Origin: Aquitalea aquatica
GTDB lineage: Bacteria; Pseudomonadota; Gammaproteobacteria; Burkholderiales; Chromobacteriaceae
Direction of reading: 5' to 3'
Length of the DNA stretch: 64,000 bases
Assembly (NCBI RefSeq): GCF_013911085.1
Contig: NZ_JACERN010000006.1
Coordinates: 62,001-126,000 of the forward strand
Shown: positions 18,272 to 28,124 of the stretch, piece by piece
Layout of the letters: each line of letters begins with the position of its first letter
How positions within the stretch are numbered: the stretch's first letter is position 1
Translations under genes and position numbers: made by a program
The notes under the pieces: model-generated
What the model saw: the letters and a program-made list of their open reading frames with translations, nothing else
What the model was told of the DNA's origin: nothing
The model's database searches: none

Positions 18272-19177
18272 TCACGCCAGCCCGCCGCGCTGAAAATACT
18301 GCTGGATGAATTCGACACAGACACGCAGTTTGGCCGAGTTGGCCAGCTTTTCCGGATACACTGCCCAGATGTCTGCCGGCAGATAGTAGTCTGGCAGTAC
18401 CTGTACCAGTTCTCCCCCTTCCAGTTCGTGCGCCACATCCCATAGTGAGCGCAGCATGATGCCATGTCCCTGCAAGGCCCATTGGTGCACCACCTCGCCA
18501 TGGTTGGCCGCTAGCGCACCCTGTACCCGAATGCTGCATTCCCCTTGCGGGCTGAGCAGGCGCCATACCCCGAAAGGGTGATCTCTTTCCTTGATGACCA
18601 GGCAGTTGTGCTGGCTCAGTGCATTGAGCGTGGCCGGAGAGCCATGTTGTGCCAGATAGGTTGGTGAGGCGCACAGGATGCGCCGGTTATTGGCCAGCTT
18701 GCGCGCCAGCAGCTGTGGGGCAATCTGGTTTCCCACCCGGATGTCCAGGTCGATTCCCTCTTGTGCCAAGTCAACCAGACAGTCGGCTACCTCGAAGCGG
18801 ATGCTCAGCTCAGGGTAGTGCTGTGCCAGTTCCCCCAGTGCCGGTGCCAGATGCACCCTGCCAAAGCCAAAGCTGCTGCTGATGCGAATGATGCCGCGTG
18901 GTTGCTCGCGTGCCGTACCGATCTCCACGCTCATCTGCTCCACATCCTGCAGGATTTTCCCGGCCCAGCCGTAGATGCGTTCTCCACGTTCCGTCATGGC
19001 AATACGCCGGGTGGTACGGTCCAGCAGGCGACATCCCAGGCATTGCTCCAGCACACGAATACGTTTGCTGACATAGGCCGGGGATGCGGCCATGGCTTCG
19101 GCGGCGGCGGCAAATCCTCCCTTGCGGACGACCAGGCAAAATACCCGCAAATCCTCTAGCTGCAGCAGATCCTTCAT
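18272..19177 (-). CDS. LysR-family transcriptional regulator, likely of the carnitine cluster
   Basis: A 301-residue LysR protein: winged helix-turn-helix at residues 5-65 (FAAAAEAMAASPAYVSKRIRVLEQCLGCRLLDRTTRR), then the two-lobed effector domain. It is divergent from the malate/tartrate dehydrogenase gene that begins 110 bp away, the usual LysR arrangement, so it probably controls the carnitine cluster. The effector (carnitine, malic semialdehyde or D-malate) is not visible. Related regulators act on tartrate/D-malate dehydrogenases (DmlR group). Confidence 0.85.
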   Translation of the reverse strand: MKDLLQLEDLRVFCLVVRKGGFAAAAEAMAASPAYVSKRIRVLEQCLGCRLLDRTTRRIAMTERGERIYGWAGKILQDVEQMSVEIGTAREQPRGIIRISSSFGFGRVHLAPALGELAQHYPELSIRFEVADCLVDLAQEGIDLDIRVGNQIAPQLLARKLANNRRILCASPTYLAQHGSPATLNALSQHNCLVIKERDHPFGVWRLLSPQGECSIRVQGALAANHGEVVHQWALQGHGIMLRSLWDVAHELEGGELVQVLPDYYLPADIWAVYPEKLANSAKLRVCVEFIQQYFQRGGLA

Positions 19178-19255
19178 GTTTCGTGTCTTCTGTATGCACG
19201 GAGCAGCCCATTATCCAGGCTTTGTTTTCCGCCATGCTAGGCCTCGAAGTACAAA

Positions 19256-19266
19256 GTCATTATGAC
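19256..19266. promoter_or_regulatory. Palindrome between the divergent LysR and dehydrogenase genes
   Basis: GTCATTATGAC is an 11-bp perfect palindrome 21 bp before the dehydrogenase ATG, a plausible half of a LysR binding region. Function is inferred from position. Confidence 0.35.
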
Positions 19267-19287
19267 GAAAGAACAGAGGAGGGCAGG

Positions 19288-20391
19288 ATGCGGGCTTACA
19301 GGATTGCGGCCATCGCGGGCGATGGCATCGGGCAGGAAGTGCTGCCGGAAGGCTTGCGGGTGCTGGAGGCAGCTGCCAGGCGCTTTGCTATCGAGTTGAC
19401 GGTGACCCGGTTTGACTGGGCCAGCTGTGACTATTACCTGCAACACGGGCAGATGATGCCTGACGACTGGTTTGACACCCTGCAGGGCTTTGATGCCATC
19501 TATTTTGGGGCGGTCGGCATGCCTGATCAGGTGCCTGATCATGTATCGCTGTGGGGCTCATTGTTGAAGTTCCGCCGCCAGTTCGACCAATACGTCAATC
19601 TGCGCCCGGTGCGTTTGCTGCCTGGTGTGCCCTGCCCGCTGGCCAATCGCCAGCCAGGTGATATCGATTTCCTGGTGGTGCGGGAGAATACCGAGGGAGA
19701 GTACTCCGCAGTCGGTGGCCGCATGTTTGAAGGAACAGAGCGCGAGCTGGTGTTGCAACAATCGATATTTACCCGCCATGGCGTCGATCGCATCCTGCAT
19801 CACGCTTTTGCCCTGGCACAAAGCCGGCCGCGCAAAAAGCTGACGGCCGCGACCAAATCCAACGGCATCGCCGTGAGCATGCCCTATTGGGATGAACGCG
19901 TGGCGGCGGTGGCACAGCACTACCCGGATGTGCAATGGGAACGCCAGCATGTGGATATTCTGGCAGCGCGTTTTGTATTGCAGCCCGACCGTTTCGACGT
20001 GGTGGTGGCATCCAATCTGTTTGGCGACATCCTGTCCGACCTGGGGCCGGCTTGCACCGGCACCATTGGCCTGGCAGCGTCCGCCAATCTCAACCCCGAG
20101 CGTCGTTTCCCCTCGCTGTTTGAACCGGTACATGGTTCCGCCCCGGACATCTTCGGTAAAAACATCGCCAACCCCATCGCCATGATCTGGTCCGGTGCAC
20201 TGATGCTGGATTTCCTTGGCCATGGCCAGGGGCCTTGCCGTGCTGCGCACGACGCCATCATGCAGGCCATCGAATCGGTGCTGCTCAGCGGGCCACTGAC
20301 CGCTGATCTTGGCGGTAAGGCCAGCACAACCGAGCTGGGTCAAGCCATTGCGGCTGCGGTTTCGCAGGCCTCGCTGGCGGTAAAGGGCTAG
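19288..20391 (+). CDS. Tartrate/D-malate dehydrogenase (decarboxylating), TtuC/DmlA family
   Basis: A 367-residue member of the isocitrate/isopropylmalate dehydrogenase family. The NAD-site and active-site stretches are visible: IAGDGIGQEVLPEGL at the start, VRENTEGEYSAVGG, the metal-binding SNLFGDILSDL and EPVHGSAPDIFGKNIANP. This subfamily oxidises and decarboxylates D-malate to pyruvate, and often tartrate. In carnitine breakdown D-malate arises from malic semialdehyde, so this would be the final step. GAGGAGG precedes ATG 19288; the longer frame upstream overlaps the divergent regulator and lacks similarity. Confidence 0.88.
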   Translation: MRAYRIAAIAGDGIGQEVLPEGLRVLEAAARRFAIELTVTRFDWASCDYYLQHGQMMPDDWFDTLQGFDAIYFGAVGMPDQVPDHVSLWGSLLKFRRQFDQYVNLRPVRLLPGVPCPLANRQPGDIDFLVVRENTEGEYSAVGGRMFEGTERELVLQQSIFTRHGVDRILHHAFALAQSRPRKKLTAATKSNGIAVSMPYWDERVAAVAQHYPDVQWERQHVDILAARFVLQPDRFDVVVASNLFGDILSDLGPACTGTIGLAASANLNPERRFPSLFEPVHGSAPDIFGKNIANPIAMIWSGALMLDFLGHGQGPCRAAHDAIMQAIESVLLSGPLTADLGGKASTTELGQAIAAAVSQASLAVKG

Positions 20392-20485
20392 TCCAGAGCC
20401 TGCTGGCAGACCGGTCCGCAACATTGCGGCAGTGTCTGCCGCGATCCCCCGGCAGCTGCTGGGCCAAGGATATTAAGGAGAAAAC

Positions 20486-22060
20486 ATGCAAACCTCCAAG
20501 CAGGGCCAGCGTGATATTCCGCTGGCCATCATTAGCCTGTTGATTGTGTTTGCGCTGGTCTTTGTCATGATTGCCATGCCAAAAGAATCGGTCGCGGTGG
20601 CCAATCGACTGATGTACTGGTGTACCACGGTATTTGCCTCGCCCATATTGTTGTTTGCCTTTTTTGCCGTGCTGTTTGTCATCTGGCTGGGCCTGAGCAA
20701 GTACGGTCAGATTAGGCTGGGGGAGGGCGGGCCGGACTATTCGACTTCAACATGGATTTTCATGTTCATCATGTCCGGACTGGGTTCGTCCACGTTGTAT
20801 TGGGGTTTTTTGGACTGGGCGTATTACTACCAGACCCCTGGCCTTAATTTGCCACCCGCATCGCCGCAGGCATTGAAATACAGTGTGGCTTACTCGTTCT
20901 TTCATTCCGGTCTGAGTGCCTGGGCCATGTATGCGCTGGGGGCGGTGGCCATGTGCTATCACTTTCATGTGCGCAAGAACAAGGGTCTGAGCCTGGCCGC
21001 GATTATTGGTGCCATCACTGGTCGCAAGCCCGATGGGGCCTTGGGGCGATTGGTCGATTTGCTGTTCATGTTGTGCATGTTTGGCGCACTGACCATCTCG
21101 CTGGTACTGACCGCCATCACCTTTGCCCGGTTGCTGTCCATTCTGACTGGCATTCCCGATAGCTTCACCATGCAGCTGATCATCATTCTGGCGGTATCCG
21201 TGCTATTCACCCTGTCTTCCTGGGTGGGCATGGATGGTGGCATGAAGCGCCTGAGCCAGATGGTGTGCTGGGGCGTGGTGCTGCTGGCTTGCTACATCTA
21301 TTTGCTCGGCCCCACTCAGTTTATTACCAGCAATGCTTTGTCCAGCCTGGGGCTGATGCTGAGCAGTTTTGTCGACATGAGTCTGTTTACCGATCCGATG
21401 GGCGATGGCAAGTTCACTCGCGAATGGACGGTGTTCTACTGGCTCTGGTGGATTTCCTATGCACCGGGGGTGGCATTGTTTGTCACCCGCATTTCGCGTG
21501 GCCGTACCATTCGAGAAGTATTGCTGGCCATGGTGGTCGGTGGCTGTGCTGGTATCTGGTGCGTCTATGGCGTACTGGAAAGTTACAGCGTGCATAGCTT
21601 CATCAGCGGCCTGATCAATGTGCCGCAAGTGCTGAGCGAGCAGGGTGGTGAAGTGGCGATTGGCCAGCTGCTGGATTTGCTGCCGGCCGGGCGTTGGGTG
21701 ATGGCATTTTTCCTGGCGGTGATGGCGATCTTTTTGGCCGCCCACATGGATGCCGTGGGTTATGCGGTAACCGCGACCTGTACCCGCAATCTGGCCGAAG
21801 GTGAAGACCCATCCCCTGTCGATCGCCTGTTCTGGTGCGTGATGCTGACGCTGGTTCCGCTGGCAATGATCTTTGCCAAGGCACCGCTCAATACCATGAA
21901 GACCACGGTGATTGTAACGGCCATCCCCTTTGCCCTGATCACGCTGGTCATGGTGTATGGCCTGCTCAAGTGGCTGCGTGAAGATTATGGCGATGTTCCG
22001 GCACATCAGATTGGCGAACAGCCTCCCCCTGAAGTGGCCAGTAATCAGTCCAGCAGCTGA
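20486..22060 (+). CDS. BCCT-family transporter, probably carnitine/betaine uptake
   Basis: A 524-residue inner-membrane protein with about twelve helices. The BCCT signature region [25 protein letters not shown] and the substrate-cage helix [18 protein letters not shown] are evident. These resemble the CaiT branch, whose members carry trimethylammonium compounds. Its place between the D-malate dehydrogenase and cntA makes carnitine the likely substrate. AAGGAG precedes the ATG. Confidence 0.88.
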   Translation: MQTSKQGQRDIPLAIISLLIVFALVFVMIAMPKESVAVANRLMYWCTTVFASPILLFAFFAVLFVIWLGLSKYGQIRLGEGGPDYSTSTWIFMFIMSGLGSSTLYWGFLDWAYYYQTPGLNLPPASPQALKYSVAYSFFHSGLSAWAMYALGAVAMCYHFHVRKNKGLSLAAIIGAITGRKPDGALGRLVDLLFMLCMFGALTISLVLTAITFARLLSILTGIPDSFTMQLIIILAVSVLFTLSSWVGMDGGMKRLSQMVCWGVVLLACYIYLLGPTQFITSNALSSLGLMLSSFVDMSLFTDPMGDGKFTREWTVFYWLWWISYAPGVALFVTRISRGRTIREVLLAMVVGGCAGIWCVYGVLESYSVHSFISGLINVPQVLSEQGGEVAIGQLLDLLPAGRWVMAFFLAVMAIFLAAHMDAVGYAVTATCTRNLAEGEDPSPVDRLFWCVMLTLVPLAMIFAKAPLNTMKTTVIVTAIPFALITLVMVYGLLKWLREDYGDVPAHQIGEQPPPEVASNQSSS

Positions 22061-22068
22061 GCCCGGCC

Positions 22069-23022
22069 ATGGCGAGTACTTATCAGCTTTCTGCGGAAAT
22101 GCAGTCTTTTGTCAACCAGTGCGCCTTGTTTCAACCGGCGGATGACAGCCTGTCGGAAATGCGGGTCGCCTACGACGCCCTGTGCCGTTACTTCACACCG
22201 GTGCTGCCGGATGGGCTGCAGGTTGAGGACCATCTGCTGCTGGTAGCCGGACGACATATCCCGCTGCGCTCGTACCGTCCGGCTGCGCCTATGCCGCCAG
22301 CCGGTTGGCCCTGTGTTCTGTATTTGCATGGTGGTGGCTGGATACTGGGCGGCTTGGATTCACATGCTTTTATTGCGGCACCGCTGGCGCAGGAATGTGC
22401 TGCGGCTGTGCTGGTCGTCGATTACCGCCTGGCTCCAGAGCATGTATTTCCTGCCGCATTTGAGGATTGCATGGCGGTGTGGGACCAGCTGCGCGTGGAT
22501 GGCCTGACGCTGGGTATCAATGCCAGCAGGATCGTGGTCGCCGGTGACAGTGCCGGTGGCAATCTGGCTGCTGCACTCTGTATGGCCGCACGTGGCAAAG
22601 ACGGCCCTGCCTTGCGCGGGCAGGCGCTGATCTACCCCGCGCTGGCCGCTGATCCAAGCCCACCAGCTGCAATTGAACATGCGGCTGCGCCGCTATTAAG
22701 CCGCGTGGACATGGCGTATTACCTGGCGCAGTACGCCCCAGATCCAGCAACGCATGCCGACCCACGGCTGGCACCACTGATGGAGGCCAATCTGCAGGGT
22801 TTGCCCCCGGCCTTTGTTGCAGTGGCAGAGTACGACCCGCTTCGTGACGATGGCCTGTGCTATGTGCAGCGCCTGCTGGCACATGGCATTGCCGCCGAGT
22901 GCCATGTTGGTCGCGGGCTGCTGCATGGCTGCCTGCGCTTTTGGCCACAAGGCATGGAGACTGCCCGCATGTACCGTGCACTGGTCACCGCCCTGCGTCG
23001 CCTGTTGGCTGGCCAGGCATGA
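22069..23022 (+). CDS. Alpha/beta hydrolase, HSL (hormone-sensitive lipase) family esterase
   Basis: A 317-residue hydrolase with the HSL oxyanion motif HGGGW (near residue 87), the nucleophile motif GDSAGG (near 161), and Asp and His of the triad expected in EYDPLRDDG and LLHGC. It starts 8 bp after the BCCT stop, so it is in the same operon as the carnitine genes. HSL-family members cut short acyl esters. A role in hydrolysing O-acylcarnitines to free carnitine is my inference from context and has not been shown for this protein. Confidence 0.83.
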   Translation: MASTYQLSAEMQSFVNQCALFQPADDSLSEMRVAYDALCRYFTPVLPDGLQVEDHLLLVAGRHIPLRSYRPAAPMPPAGWPCVLYLHGGGWILGGLDSHAFIAAPLAQECAAAVLVVDYRLAPEHVFPAAFEDCMAVWDQLRVDGLTLGINASRIVVAGDSAGGNLAAALCMAARGKDGPALRGQALIYPALAADPSPPAAIEHAAAPLLSRVDMAYYLAQYAPDPATHADPRLAPLMEANLQGLPPAFVAVAEYDPLRDDGLCYVQRLLAHGIAAECHVGRGLLHGCLRFWPQGMETARMYRALVTALRRLLAGQA

Positions 23023-23161
23023 CACTTGTCGCGTATTGGCACGCGATATGGCGCTGCACAAGCTTTCCCGGCCTTGCCATCCTTATTCGTCAGGCATGAC
23101 CGGACAAGAAAAGGGCAGGCATTTACCGCCCTGTGACGACCCCAAGCAGAGGAGAACACCC

Positions 23162-24280
23162 ATGAATGACTACATCAGATTGAGCCCGGATTTCTGTGCC
23201 GATCCTGAGCGTGCCTGGACCTTGCCGGCCGAGTATTACACCTCAGCGCGGGTTTATCAGTATGAGAAGGAGAAGATTTTTGCCCATAGCTGGATTTGTG
23301 TAGCACATGTCAGCGAACTGGCCGAATCCAACGACTACATCACGCGGGATGTGGCGGGCGAGAGCATCATCGTGGTGCGTGGCCGGGATGGCGTGCTGCG
23401 CAGTTTCTACAATGTCTGTCCACACCGTGGTCATCAGCTGTTGCAAGGCAGTGGGCGTGCCAAGAATGTGATCACCTGCCCCTACCACGCCTGGACCTTC
23501 AAGCTGGACGGGCAGCTGGGTCATGCACGAAATTGTGAAAACGTGGTCGATTTTGATGCCAACAAGGCTACGCTATCGCCGCTCAAGGTAGAGCAGTATG
23601 CCGGCTTCGTGTTTATCAGCATGAATCTGGATGCCGGCCCGGTGGAAGAACAACTTCCCGGGCTGGAAGAGAGTTTGCGCACGGCCTGTCCGGTGATCGA
23701 CCAGTTGCACCTGGCTGCTCGTTTTGTCACTTCTACCCCGGCCAACTGGAAAATCATCGTCGACAACTACATGGAGTGCTACCACTGTGCGCCGGCACAT
23801 CCGGGCTTTGCCGACTCGGTACAAGTAGACAAATACACCCATACCTTGCATGGCAACTGGACCGTGCAGTTCGGTTTGGCGCGCTCGTCGGAAAAGTCGT
23901 TCAAGATCGATCCCTCGGTAGAGAACCCCAGCTTCAGTGGCTACTGGGCTTGGCCTTGCACCATGTTCAACGTACCACCGGGGGCCGACTTCATGACGGT
24001 GATCTACGAATACCCGGTGGATGCAGAAACCACCTTGCAGCACTACGACGTCTATTTCCGCAACAAGGAACTGACGGCGGAACAGCAGGCACTGGTGGAG
24101 TGGTATCGCACCGTATTCCGTCCGGAAGACCTGCGGCTGGTGGAAAGTGTGCAGCGTGGATTGAAGTCGCGTGGCTACCGTGGTCAGGGCCGTATCATGA
24201 CCGACCGCCAGCGCAGTGGCATCAGTGAACACGGCATTGCCCATTTCCACCAGCTGGTGGCACGTCAGCACCAGGACTGA
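23162..24280 (+). CDS. cntA: Carnitine monooxygenase, oxygenase subunit (Rieske type)
   Basis: A 372-residue Rieske oxygenase that converts L-carnitine to trimethylamine and malic semialdehyde. The Rieske cluster ligands are in CPHRGH and CPYHAW (about residues 85-110). The mononuclear iron motif is in DNYMECYHCAPAHPGF (about 200-215), with a Glu in the position where most Rieske oxygenases use a bridging Asp, a hallmark of CntA/YeaW. The whole length agrees closely with the Acinetobacter CntA sequence as I remember it, including KSRGYRGQGRIMTD near the end. GAGGAG precedes ATG 23162; the longer frame upstream is not used. Confidence 0.93.
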   Translation: MNDYIRLSPDFCADPERAWTLPAEYYTSARVYQYEKEKIFAHSWICVAHVSELAESNDYITRDVAGESIIVVRGRDGVLRSFYNVCPHRGHQLLQGSGRAKNVITCPYHAWTFKLDGQLGHARNCENVVDFDANKATLSPLKVEQYAGFVFISMNLDAGPVEEQLPGLEESLRTACPVIDQLHLAARFVTSTPANWKIIVDNYMECYHCAPAHPGFADSVQVDKYTHTLHGNWTVQFGLARSSEKSFKIDPSVENPSFSGYWAWPCTMFNVPPGADFMTVIYEYPVDAETTLQHYDVYFRNKELTAEQQALVEWYRTVFRPEDLRLVESVQRGLKSRGYRGQGRIMTDRQRSGISEHGIAHFHQLVARQHQD

Positions 24281-24449
24281 TTCCACTGGCGGCGGTGCCG
24301 GTTTTGTCGTAGCCGCCGCTGGTGTGCAGTTCGCTGGCATTGCAAGACTCCCTGCTATACCGGCCGCAAGCCTATATCCATGGCTAGTTGTACATGGCGT
24401 GCTAAGTGCTGCTGCCGGTTTTCCCAGTCAACCCCGAGCATGGACCCAC

Positions 24450-25415
24450 ATGACCCTGCAGACTCCGAATATTGCCGTCCGCGTGGTGCGGATCGAACAA
24501 GCAAGCCCTTTGATCAAACGCTTTACCCTGCAGGCCGCAGATGGCGGCGATCTGCCGGCATTTGGCGGTGGCAGCCATATCATTGTGCAAATCCCCGCTG
24601 CCAGCGGTTTGCTCTACAACGCCTATTCCCTGCTCAGCTCTCCATTCAGGCTGCAGCAGTACCAGATTGCCGTGCGGCGTGAGGAAGCCTCGCGGGGAGG
24701 CTCGGCCTTCATGCATGAACAACTGGCCGTCGGCGACATGTTGCAGATTTCCTCGCCTAACAACCTGTTCCCGCTGCACGCCACGAGTGGGCGGCAAATA
24801 TTGATTGCCGGTGGTATCGGCATCACGCCTTTCATGTCCCAGCTAGAGGAGCTGCAGGCAAACGGCGCAGCGTTTGAGTTGCATTACGCCTTTCGCAGCC
24901 GCGAACAAGCTGCTTTTGTCGACGAACTGAGTGCACGTTGTGGTGCGCACTGCCATTTACATGATGCTGCCAGAGGTGAACAGTGTGATGTTGCCGGCTT
25001 GCTGGCGTCACTGGACATGACTGACCACGTCTATGTCTGTGGGCCGCAGTCCTTGATTGAGGCTGTGCAGCAGGCCGGAGCAGAACAGGGCATTCCGCCT
25101 GCCCGCCTGCATTGGGAGCAGTTTGCCGCCAGCACGCAAGGCGGAGAGGCATTTACCGTGGTGCTGGCCCGTTCCGGGCGCGAAATCCGGGTGGAGGCGG
25201 AACAAAGCATTCTGCAAGCCATCGAGCAGGATGGTTCGGTCGCCGTGGATTGCCTGTGCCGCGAGGGCGTGTGTGGCACTTGTGAAGTCGCCATTGTGCA
25301 AGGCGAGGCCGAGCATCGTGACCAGTACCTGAGTGAAGAGGAAAAGGCCGCGCAGAAAAGCCTGCTGATCTGTGTATCGCGGGCGCGCGCTTCCCGGCTG
25401 GTGCTGGATCTGTAA
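24450..25415 (+). CDS. cntB: Carnitine monooxygenase, reductase subunit
   Basis: A 321-residue reductase that passes electrons from NAD(P)H to CntA. It has a flavin domain (YSLLSSP at about residue 57), a nicotinamide domain (LIAGGIGITPFMSQ near 117, VYVCGPQSLI near 195) and a C-terminal plant-type 2Fe-2S ferredoxin domain with CREGVCGTC and a final Cys in LLICVSRA. The start at 24450 lacks a strong ribosome-binding site but fits the family's N-terminus. It lies 169 bp after cntA, longer than other gaps in the cluster; nothing else was found in that gap. Confidence 0.9.
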   Translation: MTLQTPNIAVRVVRIEQASPLIKRFTLQAADGGDLPAFGGGSHIIVQIPAASGLLYNAYSLLSSPFRLQQYQIAVRREEASRGGSAFMHEQLAVGDMLQISSPNNLFPLHATSGRQILIAGGIGITPFMSQLEELQANGAAFELHYAFRSREQAAFVDELSARCGAHCHLHDAARGEQCDVAGLLASLDMTDHVYVCGPQSLIEAVQQAGAEQGIPPARLHWEQFAASTQGGEAFTVVLARSGREIRVEAEQSILQAIEQDGSVAVDCLCREGVCGTCEVAIVQGEAEHRDQYLSEEEKAAQKSLLICVSRARASRLVLDL

Positions 25416-25470
25416 GCAGTGGCGGCCGGTCTGCCACCTGTCCTGGTAGGAAAGTCTCAGTCGGGTGAAT

Positions 25471-25580
25471 GATGACAGTTGTTCGCAAACTGCTTGCAAC
25501 AAGGTGACAGCTGCTCGGTGAAATCCTTGATAACTGTCACTGATAAAGCCGCATGCGCTGGGCTAGAATGGATGACAGTT
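25471..25580. promoter_or_regulatory. Array of four TGACAG motifs upstream of kbl-tdh
   Basis: GATGACAGTT occurs exactly at 25471-25480 and again at 25571-25580, 100 bp apart. GGTGACAGCT is at 25503-25512 and an inverted copy, AACTGTCACT, at 25532-25541. The array covers the kbl promoter area (a TAGAAT at 25564-25569 could be the -10 box). Repeated motifs of this kind are typical of a regulator binding site; the regulator is unknown. Confidence 0.45.
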
Positions 25581-25652
25581 TCCAGGCGCGCGGCGATCCC
25601 GCAGCTGCTCGAACCCGGCGCCCCACGATTGGCCTATAAGGACATCCCTGCC

Positions 25653-26852
25653 ATGAACCATACCTATCTTGCCCATCTTGAAGCGACGCTGGCGCAAATC
25701 CGCGCTGATGGTTTTGAAAAGCCGGAACGGGTGATTGCTACCCCGCAGCGTGCCGATATTGCCTTGTCCGGTGGTGGCCATGTACTCAACTTCTGTGCCA
25801 ACAACTACCTGGGTCTGGCCGATGATGCCCGCCTGATCGACGCGGCCAAGCGCGGGCTGGATGACTATGGTTATGGCTGCGCCTCGGTGCGCTTCATCTG
25901 TGGTACGCAGCAGGTGCACAAGGATCTGGAGCAGGCCATTTCCGGCTTCCTCGGTACCGACGACACCATTCTGTATTCCAGCTGTTTCGATGCCAATGGT
26001 GGTGTATTCGAAACCCTGCTGGGTGAAGAAGATGCGGTGATTTCGGACGAGCTGAACCACGCCTCCATCATCGACGGTGTACGCCTGTGCAAGGCCAAGC
26101 GTTTCCGTTACAAAAACAACGACATGGCCGATCTGGAAGCACAGCTGCTTGCTGCCGAAGCGGCTGGTGCCCGCTTCAAGCTGATCGTGACCGATGGCGT
26201 GTTCTCCATGGACGGCATCATTGCCGACCTGAAAACCCTGTGCGAAGTGGCGGGCCGTCATGGCGCGCTGGTGATGGTGGACGATTCTCACGCTGTCGGC
26301 TTTATCGGCGAAAACGGTGCCGGTACGCCAGAGTTGTGCGGTGTGGCCGACAAGGTGGACATCTACACCGGCACGCTGGGCAAGGCGCTGGGCGGGGCTT
26401 CCGGCGGTTATGTGTCGGCGCGCCAGCCCATTGTCGATCTGCTGCGTCAGCGTTCGCGCCCCTATCTGTTCTCCAACAGCCTGGCACCGGCCATTACCGC
26501 CGCCAGCCTGGAAGTGCTGAAACTGATCAAGAGCGAAGGCCAGCAGTTGCGCGCCCAGCTCAAGCGTAATGCCGAGCTGTTCCGCAATGAAATGTCTGCC
26601 GCCGGCTTCACCCTGGTGCCGGGCCAGCATCCCATCATTCCGGTGATGCTGGGCGATGCCCGTCTGGCCGGCGAAATGGCCGCCCGCCTGTTGCAGGAAG
26701 GCGTGTACGTGATCGGCTTCTCCTTCCCGGTGGTGCCCAAGGGCAAGGCACGCATTCGTACCCAGATGTCGGCCGGCCACACGGTGGAGCAGGTCCAGCG
26801 TGCGGTAGCCGCCTTCATCAAGGTGGGCCGCGAGCTGAAAGTGATCGACTGA
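25653..26852 (+). CDS. kbl: 2-amino-3-ketobutyrate CoA ligase (glycine C-acetyltransferase)
   Basis: A 399-residue PLP enzyme that uses CoA to split 2-amino-3-ketobutyrate into glycine and acetyl-CoA, the second step of threonine breakdown. The PLP lysine lies in [15 protein letters not shown] (near residue 245), and [10 protein letters not shown] and DDSHAVGF are alpha-oxoamine synthase landmarks. Length equals E. coli Kbl (398). The start at 25653 has AAGGA upstream; earlier in-frame starts are without similarity. It is followed by tdh, 69 bp on, the usual pair. Confidence 0.95.
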   Translation: MNHTYLAHLEATLAQIRADGFEKPERVIATPQRADIALSGGGHVLNFCANNYLGLADDARLIDAAKRGLDDYGYGCASVRFICGTQQVHKDLEQAISGFLGTDDTILYSSCFDANGGVFETLLGEEDAVISDELNHASIIDGVRLCKAKRFRYKNNDMADLEAQLLAAEAAGARFKLIVTDGVFSMDGIIADLKTLCEVAGRHGALVMVDDSHAVGFIGENGAGTPELCGVADKVDIYTGTLGKALGGASGGYVSARQPIVDLLRQRSRPYLFSNSLAPAITAASLEVLKLIKSEGQQLRAQLKRNAELFRNEMSAAGFTLVPGQHPIIPVMLGDARLAGEMAARLLQEGVYVIGFSFPVVPKGKARIRTQMSAGHTVEQVQRAVAAFIKVGRELKVID

Positions 26853-26921
26853 AGCACATCCAGACTTCAGCCCGTGGGCCTGCTGGCCGACGGGCGCGCA
26901 ACTTACAGGCAGGCAAACAGC

Positions 26922-27947
26922 ATGAAAGCATTATCCAAACTCAAGTCCGCACCCGGTTTGTGGATGAACGATGTGGCCCAGCCGGAAATCGGCCATAACG
27001 ACCTGCTGATCAAGATCAGCAAAACCGCCATCTGCGGCACCGACATCCATATCTGGAACTGGGATGAATGGGCGCAGAAAACCATTCCGGTGCCGATGCA
27101 TGTGGGCCATGAATACGTTGGCGTGGTCGCTGCCATGGGCTCCGAAGTGCGTGGCTTTGAAATCGGCCAGCGCGTGTCCGGCGAAGGCCACATCACTTGC
27201 GGGCATTGCCGTAACTGTCGTGCCGGCCGTCGCCACCTGTGCCGCAACACCGTGGGCGTGGGGGTGAACCGTGAAGGCGCATTTGCCGAATACCTGGTGA
27301 TTCCGGCCTTCAATGCCTTCCCCATTCCGGACGACATTTCCGACGATCTGGCCGCCATCTTCGACCCCTTCGGCAATGCGGTACATACCGCGCTGTCTTT
27401 CAATCTGGTGGGCGAGGACGTGCTGATCACTGGTGCCGGCCCCATCGGCATCATGGCCGTAGCCATTGCCAAGCACGTGGGCGCGCGCCATATCGTGATT
27501 ACCGACGTCAACGACTACCGCCTGGATCTGGCGCGCCAGATGGGTGCCAGCCGTGCGGTGAACGTGGCGCGTGAAGACCTGAAGCAGGTGATGGGCGAGC
27601 TGCACATGTGCGAAGGCTTTGACGTGGGCCTGGAAATGTCCGGCAACCCGCAGGCCTTCCGCCAGATGCTGGAAACCATGAACCATGGCGGCAAGGTGGC
27701 GCTGCTGGGCATTCCGCCGGCCAACACCGCCATCGACTGGAACCAGGTCATCTTCAAGGGCCTGGAAATCAAGGGTATCTATGGCCGCGAGATGTTCGAA
27801 ACCTGGTACAAGATGGTGGCACTGATCCAGTCCGGCCTGGATATCCGCCCCATCATTACTCATCATTTCAAGGTGGATGATTTCGAGCAGGGCTTCGCTG
27901 CCATGCTGTCCGGCCAGAGCGGCAAGGTAATCCTGGACTGGAACTGA
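26922..27947 (+). CDS. tdh: L-threonine 3-dehydrogenase
   Basis: A 341-residue zinc alcohol dehydrogenase family enzyme that oxidises threonine to 2-amino-3-ketobutyrate with NAD. Catalytic zinc ligands are in ICGTDIH and GHEYVG; the structural zinc site is [15 protein letters not shown]. The NAD fold is marked by [20 protein letters not shown]. Length matches E. coli Tdh (341). It forms the kbl-tdh operon and ends before a strong terminator. Confidence 0.96.
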   Translation: MKALSKLKSAPGLWMNDVAQPEIGHNDLLIKISKTAICGTDIHIWNWDEWAQKTIPVPMHVGHEYVGVVAAMGSEVRGFEIGQRVSGEGHITCGHCRNCRAGRRHLCRNTVGVGVNREGAFAEYLVIPAFNAFPIPDDISDDLAAIFDPFGNAVHTALSFNLVGEDVLITGAGPIGIMAVAIAKHVGARHIVITDVNDYRLDLARQMGASRAVNVAREDLKQVMGELHMCEGFDVGLEMSGNPQAFRQMLETMNHGGKVALLGIPPANTAIDWNQVIFKGLEIKGIYGREMFETWYKMVALIQSGLDIRPIITHHFKVDDFEQGFAAMLSGQSGKVILDWN

Positions 27948-28013
27948 TTGCTCACACTCCTGACTGGCCTGTGTCACTGTTAACGGCACGGCCGGAGCCT
28001 TGTCAGCAGCTTC

Positions 28014-28041
28014 AAACCCGGCGCAAGCCGGGTTTTGCTTT
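28014..28041 (+). terminator. Intrinsic terminator of kbl-tdh
   Basis: AACCCGGC (28015-28022) and GCCGGGTT (28027-28034) form a perfect stem with a GCAA tetraloop, followed by TTGCTTT. Confidence 0.9.
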
Positions 28042-28124
28042 GGCACTGCCGTTGATGGGGGTCAAGCCTCAGGGCGGCTGGCTGCGGCACACTGGGGTAT
28101 GGAAAATTCTGCAGATTGTTGCTC

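Noticed and set aside
23005-23161. An upstream in-frame extension of cntA reaching to 22814
   Set aside because: It overlaps the esterase gene in another frame and lacks family similarity; the ATG at 23162 has a strong ribosome-binding site and the family N-terminus.
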